Of a stretch of 64,000 nucleotides of DNA, positions 7,417 to 15,365 are shown in pieces. The stretch spans positions 1-64,000 of the forward strand of contig NZ_FXTC01000008.1 of assembly GCF_900182655.1 (NCBI RefSeq). Direction: 5' to 3'. The position numbers and the translations under genes were made by a program. The notes under the pieces were generated by a model that was not told where the DNA came from, ran no database searches, and was given only the letters and a program-made list of their open reading frames with translations. Each line of letters starts with the position of its first letter. Within the stretch, counting starts at the first letter, position 1. Source of the stretch: Chryseobacterium rhizoplanae (GTDB taxonomy: Bacteria > Bacteroidota > Bacteroidia > Flavobacteriales > Weeksellaceae).

Positions 7417-8739
7417 TTGAATTCTAGAGACGAACTTATCTTCAACCCTGCCGATATTGCCGAAACTCTCAGCGAACTTCCTGCTGATGAGAGGCTGCTC
7501 GCGTTTCTGAAGGTTCCGAAAGAATACAAAGCAGAGGTTTTTTCACATCTTGATCCTGATTTTCAGGAAGATACCATCAGAAGTATCGGAAGCGATGAAG
7601 TTTCTGAGATCCTGAATGCAATGACTCCGGATGATAGGACTGCTCTTTTCGAAGATTTCCCGGATGAGCTAATTAAATATTCTATTAATCATCTTAATCC
7701 TCAGGAAAGAAGAATTGCTTTAAAGCTTCTTGGGTATAACTCAGACTCTATTGCCCGTCTGATGACGCCTTATTATATTCAGATCCGTAAGGAATGGACG
7801 GTAAAGAGATGTCTTCAGCAGATCAAAAAGGTTGGAAAAAGAGTGGAAACCATGAACTACCTGTATGTGGTGGATGAAAGAAACCGTCTGATTGATGACC
7901 TTGCCATCGGAACTTTACTGCTGGAAGAGGAAGACACACTGGTTTCTGATATCACAGATAATCATTTTGTAGCGATTACCACCACTACTTCCAAAGAAGA
8001 TGCGGTAACGTATTTTGAAAAGTATGACCGTGGCGCTCTTCCTATTATTACGGAAGCCGGTGTTCTGGTAGGAATTGTAACGATTGACGATATTCTCGAT
8101 CAGATTGAACAACAGAATACGGAAGATATCCAGAAATTCGGGGGATTGGAAGCATTGGATCTTCCTTACATCCAGACCTCATGGACTGAAATGATCAAAA
8201 AAAGAGCAACCTGGCTGATTATTTTATTTGTTTCTGAAATGCTGACGGCTTCTGCCATGGGGTATTTTGATAAAGAAATTGAAAAAGCTGTTGTCCTTGC
8301 TCTATTTGTTCCTTTGATTATTTCCAGTGGAGGAAACTCCGGATCGCAGGCCGCAACGTTGATTATCCGTGCAATGGCGCTTCAGGAAATCAGTCTGAAA
8401 GATTGGTGGTATGTCATGAAAAAAGAAATTATCTCAGGATTGTGTCTTGGGGCAATTTTGGGAATTATAGGGTTTATAAGAATCATGCTTTGGCAGCAGA
8501 TTGGTCTTTTTGATTATGGCCAGTACTGGGCTTACGTTGGATTAAGTGTTTCCGTTTCATTAATCGCCATTGTGCTGTGGGGAACGCTATCCGGTTCTAT
8601 GATCCCGTTTGTCTTAAAGAAATTAAACCTTGACCCAGCTACTTCTTCGGCTCCATTTGTAGCCACATTGGTGGATGTGACGGGACTTATTATCTATTTT
8701 ACCGTAGCCGGACTTTTCTTAACCGGAAAACTTTTGTAA
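7417..8739 (+). CDS. mgtE: MgtE-type magnesium channel/transporter
   Basis: An inner-membrane Mg2+ channel gated by cytosolic Mg2+ through its N and CBS domains. With the chosen start it is 440 residues, typical for MgtE. The N-terminal alpha-superhelical domain ([20 protein letters not shown]) covers about 1-115. The CBS pair spans about 120-240 ([14 protein letters not shown] and [24 protein letters not shown]). The transmembrane part follows from about 265, with the hallmark [18 protein letters not shown]. The frame is open from a TTG at 7363, but a promoter overlaps that region, so the TTG at 7417 (giving [14 protein letters not shown]) is preferred. No ATG precedes the conserved sequence. 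The next gene starts 26 nt downstream on the same strand. Confidence 0.93.
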   Translation: MNSRDELIFNPADIAETLSELPADERLLAFLKVPKEYKAEVFSHLDPDFQEDTIRSIGSDEVSEILNAMTPDDRTALFEDFPDELIKYSINHLNPQERRIALKLLGYNSDSIARLMTPYYIQIRKEWTVKRCLQQIKKVGKRVETMNYLYVVDERNRLIDDLAIGTLLLEEEDTLVSDITDNHFVAITTTTSKEDAVTYFEKYDRGALPIITEAGVLVGIVTIDDILDQIEQQNTEDIQKFGGLEALDLPYIQTSWTEMIKKRATWLIILFVSEMLTASAMGYFDKEIEKAVVLALFVPLIISSGGNSGSQAATLIIRAMALQEISLKDWWYVMKKEIISGLCLGAILGIIGFIRIMLWQQIGLFDYGQYWAYVGLSVSVSLIAIVLWGTLSGSMIPFVLKKLNLDPATSSAPFVATLVDVTGLIIYFTVAGLFLTGKLL

Positions 8740-8765
8740 TTTTAGGCATCATCTAACATGCCAAT

Positions 8766-9506
8766 ATGAAAATCGTTTCACTTGTACCCTCAATAACTGA
8801 GGCTTTATTTGACCTTGGTCTTACTGAAAATGAAGTTGTCGGGAGAACAAAATTCTGCATTCATCCTCAGGATAAAATAAAAAATGTAGCCGTAATCGGC
8901 GGGACCAAAAATATCAATATTGAGAAAATAAAAGCATTACAGCCGGATCTTATTCTTGCCAATAAGGAAGAGAATGTAAAAGACCAGGTAGAAGCTCTGA
9001 TGGATGACTACAAGGTAACGGTCACCAATGTAGAAACGATTGAAGACAATTATTACCTGCTTAAAAATCTCGGAAAACTTTTGGGAAAGGAAGAGAGGGC
9101 CCAGCTTTTCAATCTTAAAATATATGAAATTTTGAATCAGGCCAAGCTGGAAACTCCTGTGAAAACGGCATATCTGATCTGGAAGAATCCTTATATGACT
9201 ATTGGGTCAGATACGTTTATCCATAGAATTTTATCAGAAATCGGCTTTGAGAATATTTTCAAAGATAAAACCCGTTATCCTCAGATTATTGCTGAAGATC
9301 TTGCGGATGCGGACGTTATCATGCTGTCCTCTGAGCCGTTTCCGTTTAAAGAAAAACATATTGAGGAACTGCAGGCTTTTTATCCTGATAAAAAGATTAT
9401 GATTGTAGATGGCGAAGCATTTTCCTGGTATGGAACCCATATTGCGAAATGTGAGAATTACTTTAAAGAACTGTTGGCTGAGATTCATCTGATGCAGCAA
9501 AGCTAA
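8766..9506 (+). CDS. BtuF-like metal/cofactor-binding protein without signal peptide
   Basis: A 246-residue protein of the helical-backbone metal-receptor fold (class III ABC binding proteins such as BtuF). It opens with IVSLVPSITEALFDLGLTENEVVGRTKFC, the family's first strand and switch helix, and has IGGTKNINIEKIKALQPDLILANKEEN. Unusually the mature-type sequence begins at residue 2: there is no signal peptide or lipobox and no ABC permease or ATPase nearby. It is therefore either cytoplasmic or exported by an unseen route. It lies between mgtE (26 nt) and a cupin gene (42 nt) in the same direction. Confidence 0.85.
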   Translation: MKIVSLVPSITEALFDLGLTENEVVGRTKFCIHPQDKIKNVAVIGGTKNINIEKIKALQPDLILANKEENVKDQVEALMDDYKVTVTNVETIEDNYYLLKNLGKLLGKEERAQLFNLKIYEILNQAKLETPVKTAYLIWKNPYMTIGSDTFIHRILSEIGFENIFKDKTRYPQIIAEDLADADVIMLSSEPFPFKEKHIEELQAFYPDKKIMIVDGEAFSWYGTHIAKCENYFKELLAEIHLMQQS

Positions 9507-9548
9507 TTTTTTGACCATTAACTTTAAACTCTAAAACATTAAACTCAC

Positions 9549-10016
9549 ATGTCCGATACAGTTATATTATCTGAGGGAGCAGAATTTGATCACGTTATTC
9601 AGGAAGTTTCAAAATACATCAATCTTTATGTAATGGCTTTTGAAAAGAATGAAAGGGCCATCACACAAATGGATAAACGTCTAAATATGTATGGTGGAAA
9701 AGGAACGGTATATATGCTGCAGATGTTTGACCAGAAAGAATTGGCTAATAATCGTCTGGCAGCGTATATGGTTTTATTGAATAAGGGGGATGAGTCCGGG
9801 TTTCATACGCACAACCAAAGAAATGAGCAGGAATTGTATGTAGTCGTGCACGGGACAGGAGAATACCGTGAAAGAACCGGAGTTGAGGGATCCATACGAA
9901 AAAAGACTCTTAAGAAAGGAGATATTACAGCGATCAGTTCTATAGGGTATCATTCTATCGAAAATACAGGAGATGAGCCTTTAATCATGTTTGTCATTAC
10001 AACCAATAACCCATAA
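9549..10016 (+). CDS. Cupin-domain protein
   Basis: A 155-residue single-domain protein. The C-terminal 90 residues carry a cupin fold: GFHTHNQRNEQELYVVVHGTGEYRE supplies the first motif with the His-x-His and Glu metal ligands, and GDITAISSIGYHSIENTGDEPLIMFVI the second with the last His. A metal-binding regulatory or enzymatic role is likely, but the substrate is unknown. The N-terminal 60 residues are helical and not recognised. It ends a short plus-strand run after mgtE and the BtuF-like gene. Confidence 0.85.
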   Translation: MSDTVILSEGAEFDHVIQEVSKYINLYVMAFEKNERAITQMDKRLNMYGGKGTVYMLQMFDQKELANNRLAAYMVLLNKGDESGFHTHNQRNEQELYVVVHGTGEYRERTGVEGSIRKKTLKKGDITAISSIGYHSIENTGDEPLIMFVITTNNP

Positions 10017-10018
10017 AA

Positions 10019-10052
10019 AACTCCGACTATAAAAGCCGGAGTCTATATTATA
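10019..10052. terminator. Bidirectional terminator between convergent genes
   Basis: AACTCCGAC and GTCGGAGT-like arms (ACTCCG and CGGAGT around TATAAAAGC) lie between the convergent cupin and GAF genes and can serve both. Confidence 0.6.
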
Positions 10053-10069
10053 TTCGTATTGAAATTCTA

Positions 10070-10519
10070 TTATAAAATCTTAGAAACTTCGTTACAAAGC
10101 CATTCTAATAATTCACGGTCTTCATTGGTGAAAGGATCTACCGTATGGGAATCAATATCAATCTGGCCGATGTTTTTTCCGTCTTTAAAGATAGGAACTA
10201 CAATTTCTGCTTTTGTATCAATAGAGCAGCTTAAATAGTTGCTTTCTTCATTCACATCAGGAACTACAAATGTTTCATTGGAAACTGCTACCTGTCCGCA
10301 AATTCCTTTACCGTAAGGAATAATGGTATGATCTGTTGGTGCTCCTACATAAGGGCCTAAAATCAATTCTTCCTTATCTCCGTTTTTGAAATAGAAACCC
10401 GTCCAGTTGAAATAAGAAATTTCCTGATCCAACAAGTGGCAAACTTTTTCAAGTTTTTCTTCTGTATTATGTTTAGGACTTTCAAGAATTGAGGAAAGTC
10501 TTTTCTTTAATTCTGACAT
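10070..10519 (-). CDS. GAF-domain protein, fRMsr-like with one Cys missing
   Basis: A 149-residue GAF-domain protein resembling free methionine-(R)-sulfoxide reductase. WTGFYF, LGPYVG, IPYGKGICGQVA, VPDV, EIVVPI and IDIDSHTVDPF follow the fRMsr order. The family uses up to three Cys. Here the two equivalents in GICG (Cys74) and LSC (Cys98) are present, but the one expected between GPYVG and IPYGKG is absent (the segment is APTDHTI). It may reduce free Met-R-O with altered recycling, or be a non-catalytic relative. It starts 13 nt after the stop of the 475-residue gene and is probably its operon partner. Confidence 0.82.
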   Translation of the reverse strand: MSELKKRLSSILESPKHNTEEKLEKVCHLLDQEISYFNWTGFYFKNGDKEELILGPYVGAPTDHTIIPYGKGICGQVAVSNETFVVPDVNEESNYLSCSIDTKAEIVVPIFKDGKNIGQIDIDSHTVDPFTNEDRELLEWLCNEVSKIL

Positions 10520-10532
10520 TGTATATATTTTT

Positions 10533-11960
10533 TTAAGAGAATTGTTTTAGGGAAAGCTCTTCTTTATATCCAAACATTCCACGCTCTTTAATCATTTCTG
10601 CTACGCCTTCCGGAACCTGACTTTCCCAGCCTTTCACACAACATGCAATTTTTCTCAAAATTTCTCTTGAATAGATTTCCAGAAACTCCGGATTATAGTT
10701 GGTAATATCTACAATACGATTGTTGTGTTTGAAATATTTATAGAGTTCTTTCAGGTTTTCTTCTACTTTCAGGTTTGAAGAATCCAGCAATTGGTGGGTT
10801 TCAGGATCTTTATAAGGATACAGATATACTCTCATCCCGTTTCTGAAAAATTTTCCGAATGCTTCAAGGATTCCCCCTGACATATTTTTGTAATACTTCT
10901 CGTCAAATACCATCAACAGGTTATTTACACCCATTGCTACTCCAATATCACCACTTGTATAAGAGGCGAAATAATCAATCAGCCTGTAATATTCAGAGAA
11001 GTTGGAAATAATAACGGTATATCCCAGTTTAGCCAGAATATCAACCCTGTCAAGGAAGTCTCTTTCATCAATATCTCCATCTGCCCTCAGATTGGAAATG
11101 GTGATCTCGATAAGAACTTCTGTTTCGTCATGGGTACAGATCGCATCTTTGAAAAACATATCCATCCCGTTTTTAAGCATATCAATGTTTACTTTCGTTA
11201 CCGGTCTGAAACTTCCTCTTACCGCGAAAATATTTTTCTTGTACAACACATCTGCAGGAAGCATATTGCTGCCCTGAGAATTGAAAATAACGGCATCGGT
11301 CATTCCATTTTTCACCAACTGCAGTGACATCAGTCTGTTGTCAACATAAGCAAAAGCAGGACCGCTGAAATCAATCATATCAATTTCCAGATTGTCTTTT
11401 GCAATATCGTCGTATAAGGACTCTACTAAAGTTCTTGGATTGTCAAAGTAATTAAAAGCTCCGAAAATAAGATTTACCCCCAGATTTCCTAAGGTTTCCT
11501 GCTGAAGGGTGGCATCATTTTCTTTGAATTTTACGTGAATCACGATTTCATTGTAATCTTCATTTTCTTTGGTCTGAAAACGAATTCCTACCCAGCCATG
11601 GCCTCTTACAGTCTTGTCAAAATTGATGGTTGTTACCGTATTGGCATAAGAAAAGAATTTTCTATCGGGATTATTATCTCTTGAAATTCTCTCTTCAATC
11701 AAAGCTACTTCATATCGAAGCATTTTGCGAAGCCTGTTTTGGGTAACGTACCTGTTTTTTACTTCCTTTCCATAGATGGCATCACTAAAATCTTTGTCGT
11801 AAGCAGACATCGCCTTAGCAATCGTACCGGAAGCTCCTCCTGCTCTAAAAAAGTGGCGAACAGTCTCCTGCCCTGCTCCAATTTCTGCGAAAGTACCATA
11901 AATAGTAGGATCTAGATTAATTGTTAATGCTTTTTGCTTAGGAGTTAGTTTCTGATACAT
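10533..11960 (-). CDS. Conserved 475-residue protein of unknown function
   Basis: A long soluble protein with no signal peptide or membrane helix, starting MYQKLTPKQKALTINLDPTIYGTFAEIGAGQETVRHFF. I recognise it as a protein conserved in Bacteroidota, but its function is unknown to me. Homologues are, as far as I recall, sometimes labelled nicotinate-nucleotide adenylyltransferase; I see no nucleotidyltransferase HxGH motif, so that name is unsupported. Notable segments are FFRAGGASGTIAKAMSAYDKDFSDA and a C-terminal region rich in Tyr/Asn. It has a TAATTTTG -7 element at 11996-11989 (minus strand), is divergent from the metallo-hydrolase gene, and leads into the fRMsr-like gene. Confidence 0.85.
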   Translation of the reverse strand: MYQKLTPKQKALTINLDPTIYGTFAEIGAGQETVRHFFRAGGASGTIAKAMSAYDKDFSDAIYGKEVKNRYVTQNRLRKMLRYEVALIEERISRDNNPDRKFFSYANTVTTINFDKTVRGHGWVGIRFQTKENEDYNEIVIHVKFKENDATLQQETLGNLGVNLIFGAFNYFDNPRTLVESLYDDIAKDNLEIDMIDFSGPAFAYVDNRLMSLQLVKNGMTDAVIFNSQGSNMLPADVLYKKNIFAVRGSFRPVTKVNIDMLKNGMDMFFKDAICTHDETEVLIEITISNLRADGDIDERDFLDRVDILAKLGYTVIISNFSEYYRLIDYFASYTSGDIGVAMGVNNLLMVFDEKYYKNMSGGILEAFGKFFRNGMRVYLYPYKDPETHQLLDSSNLKVEENLKELYKYFKHNNRIVDITNYNPEFLEIYSREILRKIACCVKGWESQVPEGVAEMIKERGMFGYKEELSLKQFS

Positions 11961-11988
11961 TAGGACATGAAATTTTTTGTAAATTTAC

Positions 11989-11996
11989 CAAAATTA
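11989..11996 (-). promoter_or_regulatory. -7 element of the 475-residue gene
   Basis: TAATTTTG on the minus strand, 29 nt before the start codon at 11960, in the short divergent region shared with the metallo-hydrolase gene. Confidence 0.5.
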
Positions 11997-12014
11997 AACC
12001 AACCTCAAAACAAA

Positions 12015-12782
12015 ATGAAGTTGAAATTTTTAGGAACCGGTACTTCCCAAGGTGTACCCGTTATTGGCTGTACATGTGAAGTGTGTACTTCTGAAAATCC
12101 CAAAGACAAACGCTTACGTTCTTCCGTGATGGTAACTACGGAAGAAAATAAAAAAATACTGATCGACTGCGGTCCGGATTTCAGGCAGCAAATGCTTACC
12201 AACCACGAACATACCGTAGATATTGCGTTGATAACTCATGAACATAATGACCACGTAATCGGGCTTGATGATATGCGGCCATTGATTTTCAAGAGTGGAA
12301 AAGATGTTCCTCTCTACTGCTATTCAAGGGTTGCTCATGAAATAAAAAACAGATTTCCTTATGCTTTTGCTGATGTAAGATATCCCGGAGCGCCCGCTTT
12401 TGAACTTCATGAAATTGAAAATAAACCTTTTCATGTACTGGATACGGAAATCACTCCAGTAGAAGTGATTCACTATAAAATTACCGTCTTCGGCTACAAA
12501 TTTAAAAACCTTGCCTACATCACAGATGCCGGGTTCATTTCTGAAACGGAAAAGGAGAAACTGAAGAACCTGGATGTTCTGATCTTAAACTGTATCAGAA
12601 AATTTGATCCCCATCCTGCCCATTTTATTCTTCCTGATGTTATTAAATTGTTTGAAGAACTAAAACCGAAAAAATTATTTTTAACACATATCAGCCATCA
12701 TTTGGGATTGCATGACATTGAAGATAAGCAGCTTCCCCCCGGAATACACCTTGCCTACGATGGTTTGGAACTGAACTTTTAA
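12015..12782 (+). CDS. PhnP-like MBL-fold metallo-hydrolase
   Basis: A 255-residue member of the metallo-beta-lactamase fold, PhnP/phosphodiesterase branch. It begins MKLKFLGTGTSQGVPVIGCTC, the expected first strand, then a Cys-rich insertion (CTCEVCTS). The zinc-binding THEHNDHVIGLDD motif and a C-terminal LTHISHHLGLHD segment follow. An ATG 16 codons upstream (11967) is in frame, but it overlaps the likely promoter and adds non-conserved residues, so 12015 is preferred. Substrate is probably a cyclic or nucleotide phosphodiester (family knowledge). Confidence 0.88.
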   Translation: MKLKFLGTGTSQGVPVIGCTCEVCTSENPKDKRLRSSVMVTTEENKKILIDCGPDFRQQMLTNHEHTVDIALITHEHNDHVIGLDDMRPLIFKSGKDVPLYCYSRVAHEIKNRFPYAFADVRYPGAPAFELHEIENKPFHVLDTEITPVEVIHYKITVFGYKFKNLAYITDAGFISETEKEKLKNLDVLILNCIRKFDPHPAHFILPDVIKLFEELKPKKLFLTHISHHLGLHDIEDKQLPPGIHLAYDGLELNF

Positions 12783-12803
12783 AAATTTTTCTTCAAAAAG
12801 CTT

Positions 12804-12832
12804 TTGAACATTGAAAAAAGTTTATATATTTG
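12804..12832 (+). promoter_or_regulatory. tRNA-Leu promoter
   Basis: TTG at 12804-12806, an 18-nt spacer and TATATTTG at 12825-12832 give a consensus promoter starting a transcript about 35 nt before the tRNA. Confidence 0.75.
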
Positions 12833-12875
12833 CACACCAATTTGAAACAAACATCACGTTTGAACTCAACATCAA

Positions 12876-12955
12876 GCCCAGGTGGCGGAATTGGTAGACG
12901 CGCTGGTCTCAAACACCAGTTCTTAGGAGTACCGGTTCGATCCCGGTCCTGGGTA
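12876..12955 (+). tRNA. tRNA-Leu (anticodon CAA)
   Basis: The sequence folds as a cloverleaf. The acceptor GCCCAGG pairs with CCTGGGT (one G-U), the D-arm contains the GGTAGACGC type loop, and the anticodon stem CTGGT/ACCAG encloses CTCAAAC with anticodon CAA. The T-arm is ACCGG-TTCGATC-CCGGT. The long variable region (TTCTTAGGAGT) fits class II tRNA-Leu. The discriminator is A and CCA is not encoded. It decodes UUG codons. Confidence 0.95.
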
Positions 12956-12960
12956 CAAAG

Positions 12961-12994
12961 AACCTCTGAAATCATTTGATTTTCAGAGGTTTTT
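12961..12994 (+). terminator. Terminator of tRNA-Leu
   Basis: AACCTCTGAAA and TTTTCAGAGGTT arms followed by a T-run, 5 nt after the tRNA. The following 265 nt up to the acyltransferase gene show no other feature except its -7 element (TACTTTTG at 13238-13245). Confidence 0.88.
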
Positions 12995-13259
12995 GATTTT
13001 TAGGGCAGCACTTTTACACTCCTTTATTCTTCGTAACTAATAATTCTCCAATTCTATCAATCCTAAGTTTATACAAGAAATAATTCCAGATTTAGTATTT
13101 CAAAGTACAACATATGAGGCTGCACTTTTACTCTTATGATATCGTTCTTATTTTTCCATCCATTAGAAATAATCTAAACAGATTTATTAATAAAAGTTAA
13201 GAGTAACATTATTTTTCCACGTCTTGGTATTTTACTTTACTTTTGCGGAAAATATTTTT

Positions 13260-14330
13260 ATGAAGATAAGATTTGAGTTTCTTGACGGGATAAGAGGAAT
13301 TTCAGCTTTATGGGTCGTTTTATATCATTCTTTATTATTTAATGGCTATTCTACCGCTCACGATATTAAATGGTCTGATGATTTTATTCTACACTTTATA
13401 CAAAAATCTACATCAATTGGTCATTTGGCAGTATCTATATTTATAGTTCTTTCCGGTTTTTGTCTTGCCATTCCAGTGGTTAACAATAACATGGAAATAA
13501 AAGGAGGGTTTAAAAGATACATCAGCAGAAGAGCCAAAAGATTAATTCCACCATATTATATTGCTTTACTATTATCAGGATTAATGATCTTATTTTTCCC
13601 TTTGTTACAAACTACACAAAATACAGCTTGGGATAGTAAGATACCAGTCACTTTTGGATCCGTTATCAGCCATATCGGGCTAGTTCATAATTTGGATTCT
13701 TCATGGATTTATAAGATCAATGGAGCTCATTGGTCTATAGCTACAGAATGGCAGATTTATTGGCTTTTTCCACTTATGCTTATATTTTGGAAAAGAATTA
13801 ATATGTATGTATCATTTGTTATATTCGCTGTGTTGGCATTATTATTAAAAAAGCTGATTCCGATGGCAAAACCTGAATTTATAATTCTATTTTTTATGGG
13901 AGTTATATGTTGTTATTTATCATTTAAAAAGACGACAATCAATAAATTTTTAATTCCGTTAGCCACAACTCTTTTCATAGGAAGTTTAGTCGTATTCGCG
14001 TTATTAGATATTAACGGTTTTTTAATGATATTGATTACAGGGATAACTTTCTCTTTTTTACTGTATGCATTAGTCACTTATAAAAAATTAACAGGAAAAT
14101 CAATCAATATTCTTGAAAACAAACCATTAGAATTTTTAGGAAAAATATCTTACAGTCTATATCTTATACATGGACCCTTCCTTGCATTGATAAACCTTTA
14201 TTTATTGAAAAACTTTGACCTCACAAATGATAACCGGCAGTGGATTATCTTTATATTTATTTTTGTTTTTATAATACCTGTAACAACTATTTTTTATCAC
14301 TTGGTTGAAAAGAGATTTTTAAATAAATAA
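13260..14330 (+). CDS. Acyltransferase-3 family membrane acyltransferase
   Basis: A 356-residue integral membrane protein of the AT3 family, which O-acylates cell-surface sugars using acyl donors from the cytoplasm. It starts MKIRFEFLDGIRGISALWVVLYHSLLF, with the family's conserved Arg (GIRGIS) and His (LYHS). About ten hydrophobic helices follow, including FIVLSGFCLAIPV, the RRAKRLIPPYYIALL loop and the C-terminal GKISYSLYLIHGPF. An upstream frame-open ATG at 13224 precedes a TACTTTTG -7 element (13238-13245), so it would not be transcribed; the ATG at 13260 is chosen. It stands alone, and its codon use is more AT-rich than its neighbours, which may point to transfer. Confidence 0.88.
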   Translation: MKIRFEFLDGIRGISALWVVLYHSLLFNGYSTAHDIKWSDDFILHFIQKSTSIGHLAVSIFIVLSGFCLAIPVVNNNMEIKGGFKRYISRRAKRLIPPYYIALLLSGLMILFFPLLQTTQNTAWDSKIPVTFGSVISHIGLVHNLDSSWIYKINGAHWSIATEWQIYWLFPLMLIFWKRINMYVSFVIFAVLALLLKKLIPMAKPEFIILFFMGVICCYLSFKKTTINKFLIPLATTLFIGSLVVFALLDINGFLMILITGITFSFLLYALVTYKKLTGKSINILENKPLEFLGKISYSLYLIHGPFLALINLYLLKNFDLTNDNRQWIIFIFIFVFIIPVTTIFYHLVEKRFLNK

Positions 14331-14388
14331 TAGTTATTTCCAATGAAGTGAAATGTGAGTATAATTATAATTTCTTCAAAATGGGCTC

Positions 14389-14428
14389 AAAATAAAACAA
14401 CAGCATCATCCTGGTGCTGTTTTATTTT
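14389..14428. terminator. Bidirectional terminator
   Basis: AAAATAAAACA, ACAGCA and TGCTGT, TTTATTTT arms form a long hairpin with A- and T-runs on either side, between the convergent acyltransferase and the type VI operon end. Confidence 0.8.
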
Positions 14429-15363
14429 TGGTATAATTTTAGAATATTCGTTGAATTTATCGTAAACACATTGGTTGGAACCCTTTTATAAGAAAGTTGT
14501 TTAATTTCATATCGGGTTTCTTTTCCTAATCCTACCTGAACTGAAATCACTTTTTCATCATAGATATTTTTGTTTGGATCTATAAAAATTTCACTGTCAG
14601 TAATAAGCCTGCTTTCAATATTGGTATGTTGAGTATATTTCAAAGATCCATTATTGGATGGTATTATTTTTTTCTCCAGTTCCTGATCTCCTTCCACAGA
14701 TTCTTTTAAAACATATTTTGGCATTCCTTTATCATCATATAAAAACTTCAGATTCCATTTGTCAAGATAATCACTTGCCTGTGTTCTGTAAGACTCCATA
14801 TATCCTTTTATTATTTTGAAGTCCTTATGTTTATATTTTTCATATGAAGAAATATATTTTAAATCACCAAGATTATACCCCGACAGAAAGTCTTCTAAAA
14901 AATCAATAAGATCTGAAATGTTTAAATACTCATTAACGTTTTTCTGCAAATAGCTGAAATAAGGGTCATTTAAATAAAATACATCCTTTTCTCCCACTAA
15001 AATTGTTTTATCCTTTTCATTGAATGCAATTTTAAGTTGGTTTGTATAACTTTCATTTTTAGAGGTTAGCAAAAGAGTATTTTCGTTTTTTGTTAAGGTA
15101 TATACATCCGGTACTTTCTTTTCTGATACCTGCGAGTCAGTAAATCTGTAAAAAGCAATACTGTCTTTTTTCGGACTGAATATATAAATAAGGTTATTTG
15201 TACTTGTCTTATCTTTTTTATCAATTCTTTTCTCATCAACATATTCTCCCTTATCAATAGTTTTATTAACAATATGAGTGATAGTATATGATTTAGGCGC
15301 TTGTGCACAGGCATTTGTATGAAACACCGCCAAAATGAATAATATGTATGCTAATTTTCTCAT
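14422..15363 (-). CDS. Secreted protein, probable immunity to the adjacent effector
   Basis: A 313-residue protein with no family that I recognise. MRKLAYILFILAVFHTNACAQ is a signal peptide; cleavage near the AQ is likely, so the product should sit in the periplasm. The body is Lys/Asp/Tyr-rich and beta-like. An upstream start at 15387 would overlap the preceding stop codon; the ATG at 15363 begins 2 nt after that stop and is preferred, implying translational coupling. Its place immediately downstream of a PAAR-like effector candidate, together with periplasmic export, suggests an immunity protein. That role is inference from gene order. Confidence 0.75.
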   Translation of the reverse strand: MRKLAYILFILAVFHTNACAQAPKSYTITHIVNKTIDKGEYVDEKRIDKKDKTSTNNLIYIFSPKKDSIAFYRFTDSQVSEKKVPDVYTLTKNENTLLLTSKNESYTNQLKIAFNEKDKTILVGEKDVFYLNDPYFSYLQKNVNEYLNISDLIDFLEDFLSGYNLGDLKYISSYEKYKHKDFKIIKGYMESYRTQASDYLDKWNLKFLYDDKGMPKYVLKESVEGDQELEKKIIPSNNGSLKYTQHTNIESRLITDSEIFIDPNKNIYDEKVISVQVGLGKETRYEIKQLSYKRVPTNVFTINSTNILKLYQK

Positions 15364-15365
15364 GA

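Noticed and set aside
12793..12975. 60-codon minus-strand frame over the tRNA
   Set aside because: It is antisense to tRNA-Leu and its promoter, and its apparent protein is a by-product of the tRNA sequence.
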